Shown: piece by piece, positions 45,991-56,600 of the stretch | How positions within the stretch are numbered: position 1 is the first letter of the stretch | Layout: each line of letters begins with the position of its first letter | Assembly (NCBI GenBank): GCA_947179155.2 | Contig: OX359265.1 | Coordinates: forward strand, 2,403,501-2,467,500 | Direction: 5' to 3' | Source of the DNA: Hedera helix | Lineage: Eukaryota > Streptophyta > Magnoliopsida > Apiales > Araliaceae | Length of the DNA: 64,000 nucleotides | Made by a program: the position numbers and the translations under genes | Notes under the pieces: generated by a model | Databases searched by the model: none | What the model saw: the letters and a program-made list of their open reading frames with translations, nothing else | What the model was told of the DNA's origin: nothing

Positions 45991-46571
45991 CATATTCTTT
46001 ACAACCACTAGGTAGATTCTTCCATAGAACAATCAATATGGCGTTGTGTTCTTGTTGTGGGTTAATTTCAAGTTTTTGAGTTTGGTGTTTTTGTTGTGGG
46101 TTTCAAGTTTCTGGGTTTGGAGTTCGTGTTGTGAATTTATATATCTCTCAATATATTATTGAATTTAGTTTTTGATTTGCTTTTATTAACTCAACAAATT
46201 TGTATTTGGAGCTTGATGCATATAAGTTTGTATAACCATGATGTCTAAATGTCGAAATGTAAATTTTTGAATTTGATATTTTTGTTGTGGTTTTGATTAT
46301 TTCTCAATTTATTCTTAAATTTGTTTTTGATTTTGTTCTATTTTGATTTTTGGACAAAGTAGTAGTTGAATTTGATTTCTCAATATTTATTCTTGATTTG
46401 GGCAAATAACAAATGGTTTGAAGTTTTTGGATTTCAATTTTTTGGATTTCGTAAATAGGGGAAGATGATTAAGATAATTTTTTTTTTAAAATTTAACGGA
46501 CATATTAGTTAAATGCGGTTTGAAGTAAATATAAATGTATTAGTTAATCTAATTAACCAAGTTTTAAATGA
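45991..46571. other. Intergenic, T-rich, no gene seen
   Basis: Repetitive GTTTTTGTTGTGGGTTT-like phrases (46080-46320) but no coding sequence or clear element ends. Confidence 0.5.
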
Positions 46572-47278
46572 TTTTATGTGACACCCCCAAATCTGAGCCC
46601 ACACAGCCCAAACTTGAGTCGTCAAAAGACTACAACAAAATTATTACAACAAAGCACAACGTACAACAATACAGTGTATAATAATACACAACTACGTCTT
46701 CACTATTATTGCTACACTATTTTACAACACGTGAAGACTACGATAGCTATTCCTCGGACTCTCACTCCATCCCCCGGCTAGACCCTGTTACGTTTTCATC
46801 TCCTGTTGAAAAACAGTGGAACAAAAGAAAGGGTGAGCTCAAATAGCCCAGTAAAGAATATCATGACTAAGATAATGACGAATAAATTATCATTAGTCTT
46901 CAACAGTTGAGTTCTTGATAGAATACAATAGACTACAACGTTTATATCAAAAACTGCAGTTAAATTCTTGAACAATGTTCAGATCAATAATAACAGCGGA
47001 ATGAGCAATCTATTAGAAGAATAATGCATACTATAATGTCCATTCGCTTCTCTTTTTTTGTAAAAATATCATCAACTTTTATCATCTGAAATACCATTAG
47101 TCAAGATAATACAACTTCACAGTTCCTGGTCATAATCATGCAGATCAACAGTTCATCTTTACACTACGGGCCAAAGACATTTAATATAACACCAACGGTC
47201 ATGATTATACCAGATTCAGCCTTTGGTCATAATCATACCAACCAACAGTTCATCTTTGCACTACGGGGCAAAGAGAAC

Positions 47279-48350
47279 TGTAGACACCCAAATTTTGCGC
47301 CTGTGTACTAACCCTGGCAGGAGGGCAAAATCGTCATTTGACTCGACATGCGAAAAGGAGGGTGGACCCCAACACGAAGCCACCCCAACGATTTAGGTCA
47401 AAGCCGCCACAACGGACAACGAGCATCCGGTCACTTGAGGCAAGGCAAACAGTTGATCCAGAAAAACTTGAGTTGATCACAAAAGACGACTAATGGCCAC
47501 TACGCTTACGATGTTCGGGGGTCTCGCTCCCCGGTGAGCGAGCGGCTACCCAGCTCGCCGGTGAGCTGGCGGGGGTGGAAAGGGGGCAGCGCCCCCTGGA
47601 AGCCAAGCACAATTAGCAAATCTTTATCGACGCCGGGATTTTTGTCGTTTCGTTTTTTAATAATTAAAAGCCCTTTCCAATTTTTAGCCTTTTGAATTAA
47701 ATGTGATTTTGAAAAGGGTCGGCTTAATGTCGACGGGTTTTGAAAGATCGATTTCTTTATAAGCCAATTAACCAGAGCCGCCAGTTGGTATATACCAACT
47801 GGCGGCTCTGGTATACCAACTGGCGGCTCTGGTCAATATACCAACTGGCGGCTCTGGTCAACTGGCTTATAAAGAAATCGATCTTTCAAAACCCGTCGAC
47901 ATTAAGCCGACCCTTTTCAAAATCACATTTAATTCAAAAGGATAAAAATTGGAAAGGGCTTTTAATTATTAAAAAACGAAACGACAAAAATCCCGGCGTC
48001 GATAAAGATTTGCTAATTGTGCTTGGCTTCCAGGGGGCGCTGCCCCCTTTCCACCCCCGCCAGCTCACCGGCGAGCTGGGCAGCCGCTTGCTCACCGGGG
48101 AGCGAGACCCCCGAACATCGTAAGCGTAGTGGCCATTAGTCGTCTTTTGTGATCAACTCAGGTTTTTCTGGATCAACTGTTTGCCTTGCCTCAAGTGACC
48201 GGATGCTCGTTGTCCGTTGTGGCGGCTTTGACCTAAATCGTTGGGGTGGTTTCGTGTTGGGATCCACCCTCCTTTTCGCATGTCGAGTCAAATGACGATT
48301 TTGCCCTCCTACCAGGGTTAGTACACAGGCGCAAAATTTGGGTGTCTACA
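47279..48350. mobile_element. 1,072-bp near-perfect palindrome with TG...CA ends and 5-bp target duplication
   Basis: The left tip TGTAGACACCCAAATTTTGC is mirrored exactly at the right end. Two arms of about 520 bp differ at under ten positions that I see. AGAAC occurs at 47274-47278 and 48351-48355; the intact LTR has it once at this point, so it is a target-site duplication. The arms are GC-rich near GGGGGTCTCGCTCCCCGG and GGGGGCAGCGCCCCC. The centre (about 47775-47865) has one CCAGAGCCGCCAGTTGG on the left and three tandem CCAACTGGCGGCTCTGG copies on the right. A plus-strand ORF (47740-48123) follows from the repeat and lacks support. TG..CA ends and a 5-bp duplication fit retroviral-type integration. 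Confidence 0.9.
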
Positions 48351-49811
48351 AGAACATTCACCACGTGTCATAAAAGACACCGAACAGATGTATCGCCTTT
48401 AACCTAGTATATCGCCTTTAACCTATCATATGTTCAACAATTATATCACATCTGTGCCCCCGGCCACAGATATTCACAACAAATTGATTCTTGAAGATTA
48501 ATAACAGTGATACGAATGATGAACAGAAGAAACAAGATAAACAATAAGTATCGGAAGTTTACTTTGTGCAGATTCAAATAATGTCCAAATTATCAACATG
48601 ATGTTGAGTGAAATTTAAAAATGATATTCAAGATCCACAGTTCAGAATAACGGTTACAGTTCAATAGAAAGGTTCAGAAAATAGGAAGGTTCAGTTGAAA
48701 TAATGAAGTTCAACTATTATGGAACATATAATATTTTCAGGAATTATAGAAGCAATAGTTCCATAATAAGTTTCGATTTAAGAGTATGAAAGAAAATAAT
48801 ACCCCTTATCGTAACAGGTTTGATTAACAAAAGGTGAAGGAAATTAATATCCCTTACCATAGTAAGTTTGAATAATGGAAGATGAAAAAGATGGTATCCC
48901 TTATGAGTATAAAGGAAAATGATATCACTTACGAATATGGAATAAAAGTGTCATGTGATAATTCGTGTAGACAAATTATTTTCACACGAGACAAATAAAA
49001 AGGGTTATTCACCAACAGGCGGTAATCCGCGCGCCGTAAGGTTATTCCCATCAATTTGAATACGAAGAGTTATTCACCAAACAGACGGTAATCCGCGCCG
49101 TAAGGTTATTCTTAGAGATTAATAAGGAATGAATACAAAAATGTTATTCACCAACAGGCAGTAATCCGCGCCGTAAGGTTATTCTCACAATTTAATACAT
49201 GGAAATAAATGGCACAAGAAAGAAACGATATTATTTTCGAGAATCAAAGAATAATAATCCCTTACCGTGGTAAGTTTAAATAATAGAATATGAAAGAAGA
49301 TGATATTCCTTACTGTAATAAATTTAAGAGTGTAAAAAGATTAATATTCGTTACCGTAATACGTGACTGGATATTGATTTAAATGAGGTTGATCAACCTA
49401 TATATATTTATAATAAAATTAGTAATTACCACATATAAATTTCAAAGTGTATGATAACTCGTATATTATGAATTATCAAAATTATATATATTTAACATAA
49501 TTTTTGTAGTATAATATAACAACTTTAAAATAGTTTTTAAAATAATATTCCAAAATAAATATTCCAAAGAAAGCTTTTAAAAATGAATCTTCTCAAAGAA
49601 GAGTCTTCTAAAGGAAGATTTGTGAATACCGTGAAAAAGTAGGAATTTATGAAATTACTACTCTTTAATAAAAGACTTACTTGAAAAATTTCTGCACTTC
49701 TTTTGACTTTCAAACACTCAAAATAGCCTTACTATTCTCAGAGAAAACTCATAAAATTCTTATAGAAAAATTTTATGTTTTAGGTGTGATTTTTCTATTA
49801 AGCTGAGTAAA

Positions 49812-49820
49812 CTATTTATA
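49812..49820 (-). promoter_or_regulatory. TATA box of the solo LTR's alternative promoter block
   Basis: TATAAATAG on the minus strand, in a block with no counterpart in the full-length LTR. Downstream (toward lower coordinates) the LTR becomes homologous again near 49395. Confidence 0.55.
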
Positions 49821-50770
49821 GGAGAAAAGAAGTTACTATGCGCGATAGGTGGGTGGCGTGCTGCACGCCAGTGCTGAAAATTCAGCAGGCTGCGCAGCAG
49901 CAGCTGCCACACGCATTTTGCATTCTCCCAGCACATTTTTGTGCAAAATTTCTCAGGTGGGTCCTACAGGGGCCCACAATTACTATTCACGTTACTATTC
50001 ACATTACTATTTCAAATAGTAAAATTAATTATTTATTTATTTATTTTTATTTATTTATTCTTCTTGTGGGTCCAAAATAAAATAATGCTATAACAATAAT
50101 TCAACAATAATGTAATAAACACGTTACAGATTATTATTAATTTAATAATATAAATTATAATGTATTTGCTACTGTGACAATTATTAGGTTTAATAATTTT
50201 AAAAACAGTGTAGCAACAATTATTGACTCAATGATATAAAATATAGTGTAATGACAATTATTGAATCAATAATGCAAAATACTGTGTAGCACCAATTATT
50301 GAATTGATAACATAAAATATTAGGCAGTGACAATTATTGATGAAATGATGCGCAACAGTTACGGTGTCAATTATCAGACCAATAATATGAGACACTGTGT
50401 AATACCGTGTGCTACAGAAAAATACCATAAATTACCGTATGCTACTATTCTTTTATCACCGGTATTTTAACAGTTAACATCGTTGACTTTTTCTATATAA
50501 AAAGGTTACTTCTGTCGTTTTCTATATCTGACAAATATTCCGTTGTGGGGTCCACAAATAATTTGTTATTTCGGCGCCGTCGTACGGCACGAATATTCCC
50601 CGACCAAGCGAATATTCCCCGACAAAGCGAATATTGTCCGACAAAATAAAATTTGCACATAACATTCTTAATTTTTAACTTTATCGATTTAACCACTTAC
50701 TGTTTCAGAAAAATATATATGAAGAAAAATTAAATTTTATATTTCATAAAATTCGGGGTCTTACATTTTA

Positions 50771-51846
50771 TAACGTCAAACATATAAAAATTAGATTAAA
50801 GCATACTTATACTCCTACCGGAACATGTGGCAACCTCGACCACTTTTTTGGTCAGAAATTACAACAGGGTCAGTTATGATCACTTAATAGTACTTTAGGT
50901 AGCGGGGATGAATGTTTTTGAACCTGAAGATACCAAATGCAAAAAAAATGTATAATTTAGAGTTCGATATGCAGTTAACCCTTTCACTTTTTACTTTTGG
51001 AATGACAATTCAAAAAGAAATTACACCGACAATTAATTCATCCCTCAGTACACTAGCTTGCTCAGTTGACTCACCTTTTTTTTTTCTTGCTATGTTGAGC
51101 GGAATTTAACAACCTTGACTTTGTTAAGGTTGGATCCCAAGACTTCTTGGTTTTGGAAGTTAAGGTTAGATCTTAAGACCTCTTAGTTCTCCAAAAGTAA
51201 ACTTAACCACTGTACCAAAGAGGCTTGATTCAGTTGACACTCTTTCAAGTCATTAAAACAAATAATGTTGAACTTAATTACTTTAGTGGCTATGTTACAC
51301 ACTTGAACATCTAATAAAATGCAAGGCATTGCTTGTATATATTAGTAATCTTGACGAAGTAATGGCCGCGATGAAGTAGTTTTTTTTAATTAAATGACTT
51401 TCCTACACTTGTAAAATTTGAATGGCATATCACTAATACGTACTTAGTAAAAATTTAATGACTATTTAAATTCTGATAATAGTTGATGTTGGTTAAGAAA
51501 TTTTGTGTATTTATAATTTTTTATCATAGCGTTTATTAAAAAAAAGGTATTCTCTAAATATTTTTTAATATTTATAATTATATTAATTAAAATTATTTAA
51601 ATTGATATTAATTTTGGAAGAGAAAGAGAGAGTAAATTTTAAAAAAAAATTATATTTTACTATTAGGAGTCTTTATGTGTGTGTAGGGAAAAAACTAATT
51701 TGTAATAAATATATAAGACTGGAAGTAAAAAATTTAGAGTATTGTATATCATTTATATAAAAAAATAATTAATTTTAAAATAGGAAATTTCCCACCTTGC
51801 ATCACCGACCTAAGTATCCCACAACGGTTCTTTTCTATCTACGTCG
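50771..51846. other. Intergenic, no gene seen
   Basis: AT-rich, with an AAGACCTCTTAG/CCAAGACTTCTTGG phrase pair near 51135-51190. No coding sequence or element ends are recognised. Confidence 0.5.
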
Positions 51847-52269
51847 ATGGCGCCACTGCCGATTCCCCTTTCTCTCTATTCGTCGCAATCGTCGCCGCCG
51901 ACGAGAACAAACCCTAATTTCCATCTCATCCAATTCTTCCTCTGAAACCCTAATTTCCCTATACCCCTCCCCTAGCCCTTTTATATACTGCATAAGCGGT
52001 GAATCCCTGTCGTTTGGCCGTCAATTTCGACGCCTCCGTTTCTATTAGGGACGGCACGCTCGATATCATTAGCATCTTTGCCGCTCTTATCTTCGGTGTT
52101 AGATGCGGCACTCTTACTGCCGCCACCATGTACTCGATTGGGTCCCTATTCTCTCCTAAGCGTTTCAATTTCTGTGGCGATTCTGATGGATGATTATGAT
52201 GACGTCAGCATTAAGAAGATGGGATATGTGGCGATTCCCGGTGATACTCGCGTGGCTTCCTTCCCCTAA
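51847..52269 (+). pseudogene. Frameshifted relic of a plant membrane/plastid-type protein gene
   Basis: The sequence has coding-like composition, unlike its flanks, but needs four frame segments. An ATG at 51847 opens MAPLPIPLSLYSSQSS (Ser/Pro-rich, plastid transit-like) and stops soon. After two +1 steps comes LAVNFDASVSIRDGTLDIIS then IFAALIFGVRCGTLTAATMY, a likely transmembrane segment, and LFSPKRFNF (about 52014-52180). A further +1 step leads to MDDYDDVSIKKMGYVAIPGD (from 52186) and a TAA at 52267. I recall similar uncharacterised plant proteins with the DGTLDIIS and KKMGYVAIP blocks, but cannot name the family. Hidden introns are an alternative to frameshifts, but I see no suitable GT-AG pairs. 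Confidence 0.65.
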
Positions 52270-52997
52270 ACAAGTGGAGTAGGCGGCATCGGCTGTTTCT
52301 TATTGTAAGTATGATTTGGCTGTTTATTTTTGTAATTTGCATGGCCTAGAGTTCACTTGTACTGTTAAATCAGATACTGTGTACCCCTTTCTACTATTGC
52401 CCCCATTTTTTGTTGTTTTGACCCAGAAACTTGAAGTTAGGTTTTCTTGATTAACTATTTAATTAAGTCTCTTGCTAAGAATATACCTAAGATACACATA
52501 AATTATAAAATGCACAATTTATTAACACTATTTGTTTTTAGTAGTACTTTGAGGCTTGTGTCATCACGTAGACTGGGGTTCTCAATAAACAAACTGCCAA
52601 AAATAGAAGTGCGGGTAATAATAAAAAATTATATCATCTAAAATAAAAAACTAATATATCTTAACATCTATTAAATATAAATTAAAAAAATAAATAAAAA
52701 AGATTAACATGTTTACAGCTTTGCGTCAATTGCCATCAAGATGCATCTGACTCTATTGCACAAGTATATGATATGATGTCTTATAGTTGTTAATATAACA
52801 TCAATAAGAATCCTGAAACTAAGTTGCAAATAATAAAATTTCTAAATTTTTAATTTCTTCATTTACACTAAGTAACTATTTTTTTTTTCTTTCATCCCCT
52901 TTCCAAATTACTGGCAACAGGATGATATTACCCACAATATTAATTAATCTACAAGGATTGATTAGCTATCAAATTAATATGAAACTGACCAAGGTTT
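52270..52997. other. Spacer between two copies of the pseudogene 3' end
   Basis: 52270-52400 is the 3' flank shared with the second copy. 52400-52997 is AT-rich with nothing recognised. Confidence 0.5.
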
Positions 52998-53230
52998 CAA
53001 TTTCTGTGACGATTCTGATGCATGATTATGGTGACTTCAGTCTTAAGAAGGGGTATGTGGCGATTCCCGGTGATTATCTCGTGGTGATTCCCCTAAACAA
53101 GTGGAGTAGGCGGCAATCGACTGTTTCTTCTAGTAAGTATGATTTGGCTGTTTCTTATTGTAATTTGCATGGTCTATAGTTCGCTTGAACTGCTAAATCT
53201 GTGTGCCCTTTATACTACTGCCTGATTTTG
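52998..53230 (+). pseudogene. Second, partial copy of the pseudogene 3' end
   Basis: GGTTTCAATTTCTGTGACGA through the KK.GYVAIPGD block and the non-coding flank (AACAAGTGGAGTAGGCGGCA, AGTATGATTTGGCTGTTT) repeats 52160-52400 with many substitutions and small indels. The deduced reading MHDYGDFSLKKGYVAIPGDY lacks the Met of KKM. It has no 5' half. It arose by local duplication. Confidence 0.7.
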
Positions 53231-53689
53231 GTTGTTTTGTTAAACCTTTACTCATTTTATCTACTAGACATAAGAGGTTCTGAACAGTGTTATTGGTTCT
53301 TTTTAAATCCTGAAATCTCTGAAAAATTGCCCTGACCTTGGTTGATGGAAATAATGAAGTAAAGACAAATGACAAAACTGCAGTCAATATCCTGTAGTTT
53401 TAAGTCCTTTAGTTTTAGTTCTATGCTTTATATTTAACTTAATCGCTTCACTTATTCTGTAAGATTATAGATTCTCTGGCTCTTTGAACTACTTCCTGAT
53501 TTTGTTTCTTTGTAGCTTTTTTATTATTTTCCTTTCTTCTCTTCACTTTTCTTTCGTCATATTTTCTTCTGTTTTCCCTCTTAATCTTATGTGTTTGACA
53601 TGACTAGTTTTCTATTTTCCTTTCCATTTTCCCTTTTTTCTATTTTTCATTTTTTTCTTTTCCCTTTTTTTGTATTTCTATTTTGTATT

Positions 53690-56600
53690 TCTCTCTTTTT
53701 TCCTTGCGTACTTCTAATTTGCATTAGTCTATGCTCCTCTTCTTGACACTCATATTTCTTTATCTCGTCAGTTTTCTTTATTGCCCTTATAATTTGTTTT
53801 AGAAGAACAAGGTCACGAGAGCTTCACTGGCGACAGGGTCACCACACGATAGGATTAGGGGGCCTTTGACAACTAACTCTTGTCACCGCCTGTTGTCAAG
53901 GACTCGCATTTGGGCCAATTGCGTGGTGAGATGTGGGAGCTAGTATTCGCCATGCTTATCTCGTCTCTCGTGGGAGAGTGGGATTGAGGTGGTGTTGCTA
54001 TGGGTGTCTTCCATGCAGAACGCGCCCTTGGCCTTGATTTCATTTTATTTGACTTTTGTTTCTCTCCTACGCCTAACCTTTGTCCATGATTTTTTTCTTT
54101 TTTACATATTTTAAAATTTTCTATTTTGTGGGTTTAGTCATTCTTCATTTTTGTTTATTTAGAATTAACCTTCTTGATTTTCCCATTTCATCTTTTCCTA
54201 ATTTCCCTATATTATCTATTTCTAATTTACTTTATTTGTCATTTTCTTTTCAATCTCTAGTTCTATATTTTATATCTTCTTATTATCTTTCTCTCTCTCT
54301 CTCTCTCCTCCTTTTGTACTCATAATTTGCATTAGTCTATGCTCCATTTATTTACACTCATTTTTTTTTATTTCGTCAGTTTTCTATTGCCCCTTATAAT
54401 TTATTTTAGAAGAATAGGGTCACGAGAGCATCACTAGTGACGGGGTCACCGCACGACAAGATTAGGGGATCTTTGACAACTAATTCTTGTTATGACATCC
54501 GTCGTTAAGGACTCACATTTGGGCCAGCTGCGTGGTGAGTCACGGGAGGTAGTATTAGCTCCTCCATCTCTACTCTTGTGGAGAGAACATGATTGGGGGG
54601 TGATGCTACGCATGACTTCTTTGTAGAAGGTGCCCTTGACCTTGACTTCTCCATTTTATTTAACTTTCGTTTCTCTCCATGTATTTTTCTCGTTTGCATA
54701 TTTTTAAATTTTCTATTTTGTGGATTTAGTCATTCTTCACTTTCGTTTATTTAGTATTTTTTACCTCTCTTATTTGCCTCTTTCATCATCTTTTTCTAAT
54801 TTCTCTATTTATTATCTATTTCTAATTTACTTTTTTGTCATTTTCTTTTCAATTTCTAGTTCTGTATTTTGTATCTTTTTATTCTCTCTCTCTCTCTCTC
54901 TCTCTCTATTTTATTTTTTCCTTTCGTACTTCTAATTTGCATTAGACTATGGTCCATTTATTTACCCTCATATATCTTTATTTCGTCAGTTTTCTCCCGC
55001 CTTTATAAGTTGTTTTAGAAGAATAGGGTCACGATAGCATCATTGGCGATGGGGTCACCGCACAACAACAAGATTAAGGGGCCTTTGACAACTATCTCTT
55101 GTTGTGTCGTTCGTCGTCAGAGACTAGCATTTGGGCCAACTTCGTGGTGAAATGCGGAAGGTAGTATTTGCCCCTCCATCTCGTCTTTCGTGGGAGAGGG
55201 TGGGATTGGGGGTGTTGCTATGCATGTCTTCCATGCATAACGTGCCCTTGGCCTTGCCTTCACCATTTTATTTGACTTTTGTTTCTCTCCTACGCCTATT
55301 TTTCTCCATGTATTTTTATCTTTTTTACATATATTTAAATTTTTTATTTTGTGGATTTAGTCGTTCTTCATTTTTGTTTATTTAGTATTTTTTTCCTTAC
55401 TGTTGTGTTCATTTCAACTTTTCCTAATTTCCCTATATATATTATCTATTTCTAATTTACATTTGTGTCATGTTCTTTTCAATTTCTAGTTTTGTATTTA
55501 TATCATTTTATTCTCTCTCTCTCTCTCTCTTCCTTGCATACTTCTAATTTGCATTAGTCAATGCTCCACTTATTTACACGCGTATTTCTTCATTTCATAG
55601 ATTTTCTCATGCCCTTATAATTTGTTTTAGAAGAACAAGGTCACCAGAGCTTCACTGGCAATGGTCACCACACGACAAGATTAGGTGGCCTTTCTCAACC
55701 AACAGTTGTTGTGACGTCCATAGTTAGGGACTCGGAGTTTGGCCAACTGTGTGGTGGGACACTGGAGGTAGTATTAGTCCCTCTATCTCAACTCTCATGG
55801 GCGAGAGCGGAATTGGAGGGGTGATACCATGCGTGACTTCCACACAGAACATGCCATTGGCCTTAGCTTCACCATTTTCTTTGACTTTTCTCTCTCTTGC
55901 ACATATTTTTCTTTGTATATATTTTTTTACATATTTAATTTTTTTTTTAGTGGATTTAGTCATTCTTCACCTTTGTTTATTAAGTATTTTTTACCTCCCC
56001 AATTTGTCCCTTTCATCTTTTCCTAATTTCCCAATTTATTATCTATTTCTAATTTACTTTTGTCATTTTCTTTTCAATTTCTAGTTCTGTATTTTATATC
56101 GTTTTATTCTCTCTCTTTTTCCTTCCGTAATTTTAATTTGCATCAGTCTATACTCTACTTTTGTGCACTGATATTTCTTTTTTTTGTCAGTTTATATTCT
56201 ACTTCTGTACACTGATATTTCTTTTCTTCGTTAGTTTTCTCTTGCCCTTATAATTTATTCTAGCAAAACAAGGTCACGAGAGCTTCACTGGTGAAGAGTT
56301 CACCCCATTACAAGATTAGGGGGCCTTTGACAACCAACTCTTGTTGTGCTGTCTGTCTTCAGGGACTTGCATTCGGGCCAACTGCGTGGTGAGATTGGAA
56401 AGTAGTATTAGCCCCTCTCTCGTGGTATAGAGCGGGACTGGGGGTTGATGCTATTCGTGTCTTCCATGCAGAACGTGCCCTTGCGCTTGGCTTCACCATT
56501 TTGTTTGACTTTTGTTTTTCTCCTACGCCTATTTTTGTTCATGTATATTTTCTTTTTTCTATATATTTAAATTTTCTATTTTGTAGATTTAGTAATTCTT

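Larger units (their letters stand above)
46577..50765 (-). mobile_element. Solo LTR of the same Ty3 family, interrupted by a palindromic insertion
   Basis: Reverse-complement LTR: begins TGTGACACCCCCAAATCTG (complement of the LTR end) and finishes CGGGGTCTTACA (complement of the LTR start). A perfect TTTTA duplication lies at 46572-46576 and 50766-50770, and no internal region is present, so it is a solo LTR left by LTR-LTR recombination. Without the insertion it is about 3.1 kb. 46577-47278 and 48356 to about 49395 match R/U5 of the full copy, and about 50100-50765 matches its first 0.7 kb. About 49400-50100 does not match the corresponding U3 region. It has three of the 73-bp subrepeats (near 49010-49190) against six. 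Confidence 0.92.

Noticed and set aside
47740..48123. 127-codon plus-strand ORF with repeated YTNWRLW text
   Set aside because: It is a translation of the palindrome's central repeats and right arm, so it is not independent coding evidence.
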